From Sesamum alatum (taxonomy: Eukaryota > Streptophyta > Magnoliopsida > Lamiales > Pedaliaceae), in contig JACGWO010000012.1 of NCBI GenBank assembly GCA_034509735.1, positions 24,643,188 through 24,707,187 of the forward strand: a DNA stretch of 64,000 nt, given 5' to 3'. Under the pieces are notes generated by a model. That model searched no databases, was not told the origin of the DNA, and was given only the letters and a program-made list of their open reading frames with translations. Every line of letters starts with the position of its first letter. The first letter of the stretch is position 1. A program made the translations under genes and the position numbers. Positions 19,476 through 30,512 of this stretch are shown in pieces.

Positions 19476-20458
19476 GTCGATTTTTGCCTCTAGGGTCCTC
19501 TTGAAACTTCAGGGATCTTTATTATTATTATTTTTTTATTTTTATTTTTGTTAAGACTACAACAAGAAAACTAACTTCATTACTTTGAGTTCGCATTACA
19601 AATTCTTATGGGGAATCAAAAGATAATTTTTCCTGCTATGCGAACTTAAGATTACTACTTCGTGGCGAGGGAGTCTTTTCTTGCCAATCCTTCTCAGATC
19701 ACGAGACGATTTTTGCATGGGGTGTACGGCTTGAGGACACCCCCAGGTCAAGCCAACTGCTCGAGCCATGGTCACGCAGTCGAGCCTTTGTCTCGACCTG
19801 GGCTCAACCTTGGCCAGCCCAACTTGCACCAGGTCAAGCCACTGCCTCGAGCTGGCCATGGGGCCACAACCTAAATTCCTTGTGGATCTTCTTACTCTCG
19901 GATGACTCACTTGCCCCAATTCTAGTAACTCATCCGAGAGTGGGGGGCTATATGATGGATATATCAGTAATATTTATTTATTTATATGATAAAAAAATAA
20001 TTTTTTATATGTAAACCACACAATACCCCTAAAACCCTCAATATCAATGTAAATACCCCACATATTATTTTTTAAACTAAGTTCACTAGTCATCGACAAG
20101 ACAACTCAATACCATCTCTTTCTAAAAAATCCCCTCACTAGACGAAAAATTAAACTTGAAAAGTATTGGTATATCGAGATAATTTTACCGTTTACTCATC
20201 GACTCAAAACCACAACCACGTAAGGAACCTTGATATCTATTTGGCTCTTGAAAACAAATAGATCATTAGCATCTGTCCATAATTTCCATTTTATATATCG
20301 AATCGTTTATAGCCTTTTCAAAATTCTGGAAAAATATATATCAGGGATGACCCCCTCTTCCTTTACAATTCTATTAATGAGTGGTTCAGAATGAGGCCGG
20401 ACATCGTTAAAAATAACACACACTGGCATACGCATACGAGGAGACACCGACAGTCAAA

Positions 20459-22479
20459 ATGGCGGGACTCCACAGCTGCATATGCCCACGCCCATTACGC
20501 ATGTTGCCGCTCAGAAATAGGGTCTACTACCCTCTCTTTCTCTCTCTCTCGCGCACGCGCACACACATACTTCCTTGGATTTATCTCATTTGGGACTCCA
20601 ATAATGTGTTCATATACTACAGTTAACTTTTGTCGATTCACCTTGTATGTTTTAGAGAGTTCAGGGCTTCCGTTGCTGCTCCAATGGCAATGGTGAAGGA
20701 ACCCAAACGCCGCAGCTGTTGAAGATTGCTGTCGGGGCTGTGACGGAATTCCTTAGGCTCTTTACTCCAGCTGACCGAGAAAGGCATGTTTGTGTGTGTG
20801 TGTGTATGTTTTCTGCCGTCTTTTTCTTGTTCTATGGTATGCATTTATTTCTGCCGTCGCTGCTGTTATTTTCTGCTATTGCATGATGATGATCCTTTTT
20901 CTGTTTTGATCAATGCGGTTGAGTTCTTTTTGTGACCATGGATTTTGCTTCCGAAGTCTTTTGGATATGTTAAACTAGCAATAAGAGAACACCCAATGCA
21001 TCGTGCAAAGAATAATATTCTAAAGAAATATGCATAATTGGAACTGTCATAAGGTTAGGCATTAGTGCTCCAGAGAAGTCAAACTAAAAAAGCCTTGAAA
21101 GATGAATCAAGAACAATAAAGCTAAATGGAAAAGATTGAGTTATGAAAACTTCCCATACCAGGAAAGTACAAATGCCTAATGATCCAACATGCAAGACTT
21201 GGCTCAAGTTTATTCGAGTATTTAATTTTTTATAATTTTATTTTATTTTCATCTTTGTTGATGTGTCAAAGGGAAACCATCTTTAACTACCTTGAGTTTT
21301 TGGTCGAATGCAGGAAAAGTTTTTATCACTAGATTTATAAGAATTTGTTTCTTAAATTCTTTTGACAATATGCCATCTCCGCTTTTCTGCTTCTGAGTCC
21401 AGTTCTAAAAGTAGAGGTCCTAATCTTTCAAATATGGTTGTTCTTTCCTGTATGGACATAGTTATATTCCAACTAAATTTGCGAAATAATGGTTATTGAG
21501 CTGTTATTGGTAATATATGAAAGGTTTTTGTAACAAAAATAACAAATGCATGGTTAGAGCAAATTCAACTTTCAAGTTTTGCCTCTCTGGTAAGTGGTAA
21601 TGTAGTTATGGTTCACTCTGGTGCTGTATAAAGCTGCTTGGTTTGCTCTGGTTAAGTATTATAAAACTGATCATGACTTGTTATGGAATTTTTTCGCTTA
21701 TGCCTGAGTGGCTTAAGGCACTCGTGAAGCTGGGCTTTTTTATCCATATAACCAGTGTTAATTGTTCAACTTTTGCTCATGTAGTTCTTGAAGCACTCTG
21801 ATCCTATTAGTAGTGAGTGATTGAAACTTTATCACAGGTATCTCAGTGTATCATCACGCCTATGATCATTATTCCTAACTACCCATAGTATGGAAACCAT
21901 GTTTCAGGACTGTTTTAGTTGATGATGAGTGGAATGATGAAATTTCACTTTCCAATGTAGACGATGTTCTTTCCATTATCAGATTTGACTATGAGAAAGC
22001 GTACTTTGTCACAGGTATCGCTTTGTATTTCCTTATTTTATATTTGCAATCTGAATATTGTCAAAGTAAAATATAACTGAGAGATTAATTGATAGTTCAA
22101 GACAGACAAAATACTAGTAAATTGTTTTGCTTTATTACCATAAGGTTGAATGGAGGAACTTATTTCCAGCATTTCTAAGCTTATTTGGTCCTCCAAAACA
22201 TTCTTAAAATAATATAATATAGTCTACATTATTTGATTGATTTGTCTCAATCTCCATTAAAGTTTTACCACCATTCAATTCTATATGTCCTTTAATACTT
22301 GATAAAATACTAATTTTAAGTTACTTATTAGCAAAAACAAACTTAATAATTTAAATTTTGTGAGAGGGCTATAATAGGAATTACAAAAAAGTTAAGAAAC
22401 ATAAAATATGCCAATTATTCACACTTTTGTAATATAAATAGATAAATAGCTGGATGATAGATTTTGATCACTGATTAAT

Positions 22480-22519
<40 letters not shown>

Positions 22520-25500
22520 TCCTGACTTGGTATTGGAGAAGATGTGACTGTTTAAGGTCGTAGGACTCTTCACTTCCGCAATTTATGCCGATGACTGCAC
22601 ATTTGAAGATCCAACTATCAAATTTCAAGGTAAGCAAAAAATACTTTATTTCAATTTCAATTTCCTTTCCAACACCTGATGACATGATAAATAATATCTG
22701 AACTTGCATTTATAGTTGGTTGTTTTGTCAAAGCATTCTTTGCAGCTTTCATGATGCTGATGCTTTAACATTTGTCCCTCTGCACTTGAAAGCAGTAGAA
22801 AAAGTTCAGTTTATATTAACTTATCAAAATGTCTTTCATTTTACATTGTCTATTCACGTCGAACATGTACTAAAGTTGCAATAACATCCGCATTTCTTGA
22901 CCCTCCCTTAATTATTATGTGTTCATTGACCTGTGACATGTATGGGTGTGTGTATCATGTAGAGGAGAGTAGAAAAGCTTCGCGAGATTTTTCAATCACC
23001 TACTAATTGGCAATTCACTTGTAGGTAAATGCTTCAATAGTAGTAATAATGTGGTAGAAAGCCCTAAACGTACGAAATTAAAAAGTTGGTCTTATAATTA
23101 TCTAGAGGAGTAATGCTAAATCTGAATGCAAAAGTCTCAAAACCGTTAAACTTTCATTTGAAGCGTGAAATCGAATAGACCCAAATTCCAAGAGTAGGTG
23201 AAGATGATTATAAATGGCATACAAACCAGAATGACTTCTTGCAGGACTAAATTTAAACAAAAATCAACGATGTAACATGATGACAAACGACGACCAATTT
23301 GCGAGTGAGAGATCAAGAGAATAATGCAATTAATGAAATTGATGAGGACAAGAAGCAAATATATATAGAAATGAAAAACAGGGAGAAGAGTGAGTAAGTC
23401 GTAAGATTGTCGTCAATCGATTCAATATATTCCTGCTTTACAATGTTCTAGCAGAAGGAAGCCTTAGTATATTAGCTGTTAAGGTGGACAAATTCACATA
23501 AGCAACACTATTATCCTTGAAAGTGTTGCTTGAGAGTTGGTGTTATATCATGACTTCAAGTGAGAGGGTATTAGTGAGAAAATAATTTCACTTCTAGGAA
23601 ATAGAATCTTATTGTGGGACATCGAAAAAGATGGAGAAATAGGAGCAGTAATTTTGTCACAGAGGGTGTGTGTAATATGGCAATACAAACCAGCGCACTG
23701 AAGAATATTTTCTATTTTCCTGTATCGGGTTCTTTCTTGGTTTTTGAAGCTTTCTAGAACTGCTTCTACCTTTGCAAACTGGTAGCAGTTTTTGATTAAG
23801 ATTTTTTCTTTACCCTCCCCTATGCTACATCCATTTTACGTGATGGAGCACAGTAAGTTGAGGATCACTTAATTTTGAGAAATGTACTACCTTCATATTT
23901 TTCATTACCAGGTAAGGATTTATATGCACGGAACTTGAGTCTACTTCTACCTTTCCTTCTCAACCCATCAATCCAGTTAAAAAGAATAGAGAAGGTATTC
24001 TTTTTATATTTGATTCTTGTTATGTCTAGCAAAAACTTGTTCACATGAGGTGCTTGATTATGTTGGCCATGAATATTTTATATATGAAATATATGTGGCT
24101 CCAGATTGAGATTTCTTTTCTTTCTTTTTCTCTTTTTTGTGGGAAGTCATTTCTCTCTTGATATTTCAGAGGTAATGGATTAAACAAGCACAAAATTATA
24201 GAAACTTAAATTGTTCAGATTTTGTAAAACATAATGTATGTGTTTGGTAGTCGATGTAGTAATATTGTCCCATCTTAATTCCCTGAAAATGAAAAGCATC
24301 AGTTTTTTAATTTTTTCCAAACATTTAAACCCATTTTCTACATACATTAAACATGCAAAAAATATATCAAAGGAAGCATCCTTTGCATCATTTTCAAAAT
24401 TTTGGCTCCAATTAGTTTCATTGTAGGAAATGTATTGGAAAACGTTAGAAAAGTTCTTGTAAGAATGTGAAATGTGCTTAGATTGGTTGGATCGAGAGTT
24501 AGAAAGAACATGAAATTCACTGTGTAGATGTCTTCTTTCCTCTCTGTACCTCTATTAATAGTCCTGCTTTTCATCTGGAATAAGTTTACTACTTTCTGTA
24601 CTAATGTTGGCAATGCACTGGTTACTTCCGCATGCAGGGTCTTGATTCTGAAAAAGAATTCATAGTTGCTTCATGGAAACTAAGGTGCTCAACTTGATAT
24701 TTGATGTTATAATAAAAACTTCATGTGGGATGATTTTTCATGGCATGATTTTCTCCATTTGCAATTAAAGTTTTCCTTCTTGGGGAAGAATATATTGGAC
24801 TTTGTTGGTTCATTCATAGCTTGCCAATCCTTTTTGCTGGTCTGATCACTAGCTAAAACTTGTGTTTTAATTCAATTTGTGGAACAACTAATTTTTGTTC
24901 ACTGATATTTCTTAAAATAGAAGAGCAGTTTGGGCCGTACACTCATGTATATGTGTACGAGGCGATGAGGAAAATTGAAAGTTCTCTTGGGGACATTCCC
25001 ACTTTTCTAGGTGAAGATGTTGAGGCTTCAAGTATAAAAGTACTTTAAGTGAAAGATCAACTCAATTCTTCTAGCCAAACTGAAGCTCTTGCCGCAGTTC
25101 AGGCTTAATAATTTTGAAAAAGACGAAACACATGAGGACGCACTTTTTTTGCTAGCCGGTTTATATATGATAAATAGTTTATACATAAAATTGGTCAAGC
25201 ATTTAAATTGAAGTGCTTAGTATTACATTATAAGTTTGATAGGAACATAAAAGTTCAAGAGGGGAACTCTTTGTGCTAAACAATGCTGCCCGAGAGTAAT
25301 TCATTTGAGTAATGTATTACTGAGTGATCTCTGAATGTAGCCAAGATCTATGCAGAAGAAAGTTAGAGACGAGAGGAAGAGGAAAAGTCATGAGTTGCAT
25401 GTTGTGCCTTGTTGGAAATCATAAAATATAGGGTAAATTATAACCATTATTATATGATAAAATTACTGAAAGCTGCTACTTGAATGTATACTGTGTTAAT

Positions 25501-25818
25501 AGTTTAAGTTTTCTTATGTCGTGCTCAATTTCTGCTGCAGAACATACCTTAGACTTCCATGGAAACCACTCATTTCCGTTGATGGAAGAACTATATATGA
25601 TTTAGATGAAGAATTTAGAGTAAGTAGAAGTGGTTTGATTTGTCCATCACCAAGTTATCTAACAGTGATTTGATTTGTAACATAGCGCCATTCGTCAACT
25701 TTTCTTGCTTATAATTTCTCTTTAACAGATTGTTCGGCATGTTGAGAGATGGAACATTTCTGCACTTGAAGCAATTATTCAGATATTTACTCCTGGTCCT
25801 GAAAGGCCAGACCGGTGA
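20459..25818 (+). CDS. DUF2358 family protein, probably plastid-targeted
   Basis: Eight exons give 217 residues: 20459-20521, 20665-20783, 21908-22014, 22564-22629, 23912-23994, 24638-24684, 25541-25619 and 25729-25818 (TGA 25816-25818). The order and wording match plant DUF2358 proteins of the At2g46220/At3g04890 type, a SnoaL/NTF2-like fold of unknown function. Key blocks are LLKIAVGAVTEFLRLF, SIIRFDYEKAYFVTG, AIYADDCTFEDPTIKFQG, KDLYARNLSLLLPFL, FIVASWKLRTYLRLPWKPLI, VDGRTIYDLDEEF and IVRHVERWNISALEAI. The first exon is inferred: its ATG has an excellent plant context (AAAATGGCGG), the lead (MAGLHSCICPRPLRM) is basic and acid-free like a transit peptide, and a phase-0 GT (GTCTAC, weak) joins to the TTCAG acceptor at 20664. 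The donor after 20783 is GC, not GT. Exons 3-8 are solid; exon 1 is moderate. Confidence 0.85.
22480..22519. repeat. (CA)n(TA)n compound microsatellite in a DUF2358 intron
   Basis: About 12 CA units run directly into about 8 TA units, 44 bp before the acceptor of the exon starting at 22564. Confidence 0.95.
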
Positions 25819-25931
25819 AGAGTCATAGTACCCGACGGGAGGGTGACTATTCGTCTGAGAGATCGAATCAACTGTGCAGTATTGAAGGTCTAGTGTGATC
25901 ATTCTGTGCTGGGAGATACAGCCAAAATCCA

Positions 25932-25954
25932 GCTATATATATATATATATATAT
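25932..25954. repeat. (TA)n microsatellite
   Basis: A run of TA dinucleotides in the presumed 3' UTR of the DUF2358 gene. Confidence 0.85.
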
Positions 25955-26129
25955 GTATTTAGGTTGAATCTAAGCTATATGATAACAACTGAAGTTTCAC
26001 ATGCATTACCACTGTATGGAAATGAAATTTATGTGCATATTCTATATATTAAAGTGTTAATTTTACAAGTATTTGTTCCTGTTGTTAGAAAAAAAATAAT
26101 TATATCCTTTGTTGCTTGCTCTCCTGAAT

Positions 26130-26135
26130 AATAAA
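26130..26135 (+). promoter_or_regulatory. Possible polyadenylation signal of the DUF2358 gene
   Basis: AATAAA about 310 nt after the stop codon, in an AT-rich stretch. Plant signals are loose, so this is a candidate only. Confidence 0.3.
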
Positions 26136-26515
26136 TAGGGAAGAGAAACTTCTTTTTGGAAAATAGTAGTTTTAATTTCTCTGAACTATTTGGATATGTT
26201 TTTAGATAAACAATATATTAACAAAAAGAGAAGATAAAAGGTACATAATATAATGCAAGCAATGCTAGACTTTACTTTAAATATTTTTCTTAAGAATTTT
26301 AATGTAATAGGAATGTATATGATAAAAACTTGTTAGTATTTTAAATGGTTTGTATACGAATAATATTTAATAAGTTAATGATTCGAGAAGATAGCAATAC
26401 ATATTAAAAAATAAATATTACAGAAAATGTAAATAAAAGGATACAGTTTGACAAAATTGGAATTGTTTGTGAAAAACTCAGGATTCCTTGAGTGATTCGA
26501 CTTATATTCTTAACA

Positions 26516-26544
26516 CCCCCCCCCCCCAAAAAAAAAAAAAAAAA
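26516..26544. repeat. Poly(C)-poly(A) tract
   Basis: A run of about a dozen C is followed at once by about 16 A. It could be a slippage product, and the A-run might mark an old retroposon end. No target-site duplication was found. Confidence 0.8.
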
Positions 26545-26576
26545 GTGTAATCAAACTTTTTTATTTATTTATTTTA

Positions 26577-27000
26577 GGGTGAATTACAACCACCTCCCTA
26601 AGATTTAGCATAATTATAAATATTCCTTATTGTTTAAAAAATTATAAATACCCTCCAAAGTTTGTAATTTTTAATCAAATGTCTGAAATTGATCATTTAG
26701 CCCTTGAATTTTTTTATTAAAATTGTTGGGAAAATCAGTCGAGGTAAATTGCATTATTGCTCTCTGTATAAAAAATTTAAGAAATCTCTCCCTTCGCATT
26801 GTAGTCCAATTTTTTTTAAGAATTAAATAAGAAATAATTCAGTGCATAAGGTCATTTTGATCACTTCACCCATAAAAATAGATGAAAATGAGTTATTTGT
26901 TAAATGGTTACCAACCTGAGGGGGTATCTGTAATTTTCAAACAATGATGAGGTATTTATAATTATGTCAAACATCAAAAGAGATAGCTGTGATTTTATCC
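26577..27000. mobile_element. Inverted-repeat (MITE-like) element
   Basis: The left end (GAATTACAACCACCTCCCTA, then CATAATTATAAATATTCCTT, TTGTTTAAAAAATTATAAAT, ACCCTCCAAAGTTTGTAA) reappears inverted at the right end (reverse strand: AAAATCACAGCTATCTC, CATAATTATAAATACCTC, TTGTTTGAAAATTACAGAT, ACCCCCTCAGGTTGGTAA). The arms are ~90 nt around a ~240-nt AT-rich centre with no coding. The ends are diverged and no target-site duplication is clear. Confidence 0.65.
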
Positions 27001-27669
27001 TTTATTTTATGTTTTTACGAATTGTTTCTTGTTAGTGTTTGAACGAAAAATATCGATGTAAATAAAATATTTACATAAATTTTTAATTTTATTTCGATTC
27101 CGGAGTTTTGCCTATTTACTATTTGACACAAAGGCAAATTGGAGTAGGCCTAGTTTTGAAACATTAGCTAATTGTCAAACTAAACTTTGTCAAAAGAACT
27201 TCCCAATTCAAACTTTGAACATATAACTCATTCTTGAAACTTTCTTTTCCAAAATATTGTAAAAAAAAAGGTCATAATCATTGCTACGCATGCGCGCGCA
27301 CACATATATATTTATTTTCAAATTATTATATATATATATTTATATTATTAATTAATACTTATATTTCCAATTAATAAAAAACTTAACATGACATACTAAT
27401 AATTACCCAAAATGATTTTCTTAAAGCATGCAACTAAAAACATAAAAACACACAACATATTTATATTTTTTCAGAATCAAATCCAAAAATCCACCAAAAC
27501 AAGCAAAGGACACCGAAAATACATCCCAAGCTCATTATGGTCAATGCAATTCTCCAACCAGAAAGAAAACAGCCCTTCAATCCAAATTCCAAACCTAAAT
27601 CTATGATCATAATAAATTGTAATTACGAACAATAAGAAAAAGTTTGGTAAAAGCGCAAAAGTCATTTAC
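27001..27669. other. Spacer downstream of the EF-hand gene
   Basis: AT-rich, with an alternating purine-pyrimidine run at about 27283-27310. The part next to 27670 should be the EF-hand 3' UTR. No gene is seen. Confidence 0.3.
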
Positions 27670-28059
27670 TTATCGGGATTTTGCACGCTGAACGGCCCCC
27701 ATAAGCATGCTATCTTCCTGAAGAATAATGCATATGGGAGAATTACCGATCCCGCGAGCTTTGGCGAGCATGATCTCCTTCATCAGGGCTCTAAATTGAT
27801 CGGGCTTGATGGTTCCACTTCTATCGGCATCGAACTTGTCGAACAGGAGGTCGTAGAGACCCTTGATCTCGTCCATGGATTGCAACTCGAATTCCATGGA
27901 TGAGAACTTCCCCGCCCGCTTCTGGAGTTTTTCGCGGCTTAGCACCCCGTCGCCATTCGCATCCAGCGATTTGAATTTCTCATTCGCCCATTTCTCAAAC
28001 ACCTGCGCATCGTTGACGAATTCCGTCACTGTTGATCCGTCAAGGAATTCGACACTCAT
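27670..28059 (-). CDS. Small EF-hand calcium-binding protein, intronless
   Basis: 129 residues in one exon. The N-terminus MSVEFLDGSTV matches a plant family of short EF-hand proteins (MSVE-type, as in At1g64850 and At1g54530) that carry two EF hands and a conserved C-terminal half. Loop 1 is D33-A-N35-G-D37-G-V-L-S41-R-E-K44 and loop 2 is D77-A-D79-R-S81-G-T-I-K85-P-D-Q88. Calcium-ligand positions 1, 3 and 5 and the central Gly are present in both. Position 12, normally a bidentate Glu, is Lys in loop 1 and Gln in loop 2. Between and after lie amphipathic stretches with IMLAKARGIGNSPICIILQE, which fits the family's conserved tail. There is no signal peptide or membrane segment, so it is likely cytosolic or nuclear. 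The start is fixed by the family N-terminus. Confidence 0.9.
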   Translation of the reverse strand: MSVEFLDGSTVTEFVNDAQVFEKWANEKFKSLDANGDGVLSREKLQKRAGKFSSMEFELQSMDEIKGLYDLLFDKFDADRSGTIKPDQFRALMKEIMLAKARGIGNSPICIILQEDSMLMGAVQRAKSR

Positions 28060-28193
28060 TCTTTATCCTTTTTGTTGATCTGTGAATTAGGACGAAGATA
28101 GATCGACGAAGAGAAAAAAGGAAGAAGATTTCGAATGATGGAATGGTTGATTTGATTGGTATATAACTTGTTTTTCGCATTGTTTGATGCGTC

Positions 28194-28199
28194 TTTATA
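28194..28199 (-). promoter_or_regulatory. Candidate TATA box of the EF-hand gene
   Basis: TATAAA on the minus strand (within CTATAAAGAC), about 135 nt upstream of the ATG. This would allow a 5' UTR of roughly 100 nt. It is the only good match in the first 200 nt. Confidence 0.4.
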
Positions 28200-28442
28200 G
28201 GTGGCCATGTGGAGCTTCTTTCTTTCCCATTCTTCTCAAGGAAGTAGTTGTCTTCATCATTGTTTTAAAAGGTAAATTACGTTTATTTGTGAGATTAGGT
28301 TCAAATACACAAATATCTCGTCATTTTTTGCGAGATTAGTTATCGTCCCTGCGTGCATATATAAATATTTTTTTTTACTATAAAATACATTATTATTATA
28401 AATAAGAACAAAATATAAATCATTACATCACATAAAAAAATT

Positions 28443-28795
28443 AAGAAAAAAAAAAACTAATTTATCAATTAGTAAAACTTTGAAAGTTAAATAAGTTGGT
28501 TATATTATCAGTTGAAGAGCATTTTAGACCTCACAAAAAATGGTGAAACGGTGTAATTAACCGCCGTTTGTGAGTGTGAAGGGGGTTTTCTTTATATAAT
28601 AGTATAGAAGTATAAATAAAAGAAAGAAAAGAAAAACTAATTTATCAATTAGTAAAATTTGGAAGTTAAATAAGTTGGTTATATTATCGGTTGAAAGACA
28701 TTTTTGACCTCATAAAAAATGGTGCAACGGTCTAATTAACCGCCGTTTGTGAGTGTTGAGGTGGTTTTCTTTATATAATAGTATAGAAGTATAGA
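28443..28795. repeat. Two-copy ~175-bp tandem duplication
   Basis: Copy 1 (28443-28617) and copy 2 (28618-28795) share ACTAATTTATCAATTAGTAA, AAGTTAAATAAGTTGGTTAT, TAATTAACCGCCGTTTGTGA and TTCTTTATATAATAGTATAG in the same order, with scattered substitutions. No coding role is seen. Confidence 0.9.
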
Positions 28796-28857
28796 TTAGA
28801 GTGAGGAGTGTTAGTATAATATTTTTTAGAGTGATTGTGTTAGCTTTGCTTCTGAAT

Positions 28858-28983
28858 AGAGAGTGTAATTGTAATTACACCTGCAGCTTTAAGGGGTGTA
28901 TTTGTAATTTTATAAAAGATAGAGAGTGTAATTGTAATTACACCTGCAGCTTTAGGGGGTATATTTGTAATTTTATAAAAGAT
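28858..28983. repeat. Two-copy 63-bp tandem repeat
   Basis: AGAGAGTGTAATTGTAATTA then CACCTGCAGCTTTA and a GTATTTGTAATTTTATAAAA block, repeated once with two or three differences. A partial third start (AGAGAGTGTTTGTG) follows at 28984. Confidence 0.9.
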
Positions 28984-29668
28984 AGAGAGTGTTTGTGTAT
29001 TTAAACCTAATCTTAAGACTATTAATGTAATTTACTCTTGTTTTAAATAATTGTTTATGCATTAAGTAATAAAGTTTTTTTTTTTTTTGGGATAGGGACA
29101 AAGTAATAAAGTCAATTATAGGTATATATGAAATTGCACTTTTTTTTTTTGGAAAAAAGTTCGAGAATTATACTTATAGTCCTTCCCAATAATACCTCAC
29201 TTAGGATCGCAGATTTGGAATTGAAAATAATGAAATAAATATTTATGTGAATTTTCAATTTTATCAGTCACTATCTGAAGGTCTTTATATTTTATTAACC
29301 GAATTGTCCTCGATAATATTTTGAATTTTTTGCGTGAGAGATGAATGTAAGTTACATATAATAAAATGGGGTAAATAAATTAAATATTTATTAATGATTT
29401 ACAACAATTGAAAATGAAAAAAGCAGTAGTTTTTCTGGTTATCAACATTCTTATATATATATATATAAAGTGGGTTGTAGTTATTATTGCATCCGTTACA
29501 TAAAAATATTTTGGTCAAGTGTATCTTCTATATGAATATGAAAGAGAATGTCTACAAATGTAATGTGAAAATAAATAATGGATGATTTTCAAGAAGACAA
29601 TAAATGTGAAGCCCAGATCTTAAAAGGTTGTTTTTTACATTTGCCTTAGAAGTTATAGGCAATTAGTC

Positions 29669-30512
29669 GGGAAAATTGCTCTTTTGATTCCATAGGGTAT
29701 GGACTGTTGTACTTTTGTTCCAATTATTTATGGGCTCAGCACTTTTAGTTCCATAGGAACCAAAGTTATGAACACTTTTGGTCTCACAGGAACAAAAAAT
29801 ATTGCACTTTTGGTCCAAGTTCGTTAAAGTTGGTAAATGATGAATGGAAAATCATATTTGACCATTCAAATATGGTAAATGATGAATGAAAAACCACATT
29901 TGGCCATTCAAATGTAGTTTTTATGGCTTAAAACCATTATTCATCTTTGAAGGGAATTGAATAAGACTTTTCGGCCATTTTTGGAGGGAATTTCTTGTAG
30001 GAATTATTATTGCACTTCTCTATTGGTTGTATGTATTTTAATAGCTTGATTTAGCAATTATTGTAATTTCTAAAATGTAATTTCATAATGATATAATTAG
30101 AATGAAATATTTAATTTTATGATTGCAAAATTAAAATAAAATCATTGCAATTAAAAGCAAAAAACGACTGACTGCATTGAAAGAAAAATATCTAATGTTT
30201 GCATATTAGAAATTACAATAATTGCTAATCAAGCTATTAAAATACATACAACCAACAAAAGGAGTGCAATAATAATCCCTATCAAAAATGCCTCCAAAAT
30301 GGGTGAAAAATCTTGTCTAATTCCCTCCAAAGACGAATAGTGGTTTCTGGCTATAAAAATTATAAACCACATTTGAATGGCCAAAGGTGATTTTCCATCC
30401 ATCATTTAACACTTTTAACAGATTTGAAACCAAATGTGCTGAACCCGTAAGCAACAGGACCAAAAGTGCAACAACTCATATCCTATGGGACCAAAAAGTT
30501 CCATTATTGCCA
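29669..30512. mobile_element. Foldback element with ~370-nt inverted arms
   Basis: The left arm (29669-30080) and right arm (about 30195-30512) are inverted copies. Reading the right arm on the reverse strand gives the same phrases in the same order: a TTTTGGTCCCATAGGATATG-like end, GTTGCACTTTTGGTCC, GGTTCAGCAC, AAATGATGGATGGAAAATCA, TTTGGCCATTCAAATGTGGT, TTTGGAGGGAATT, GGGATTATTATTGCACT and GTTGTATGTATTTTAATAGC. The left arm contains an extra internal repeat of the AAATGATGAATG..CCATTCAAAT part. The centre is AT-rich and non-coding. No transposase is present. A transcript would fold into a long hairpin. Confidence 0.85.

Noticed and set aside
21695..21745. tRNA-Ser-like phrase (GCCTGAGTGGCTTAAGGCAC)
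   Set aside because: There is no matching B box or anticodon arm downstream; it lies inside a DUF2358 intron and cannot fold as a tRNA.
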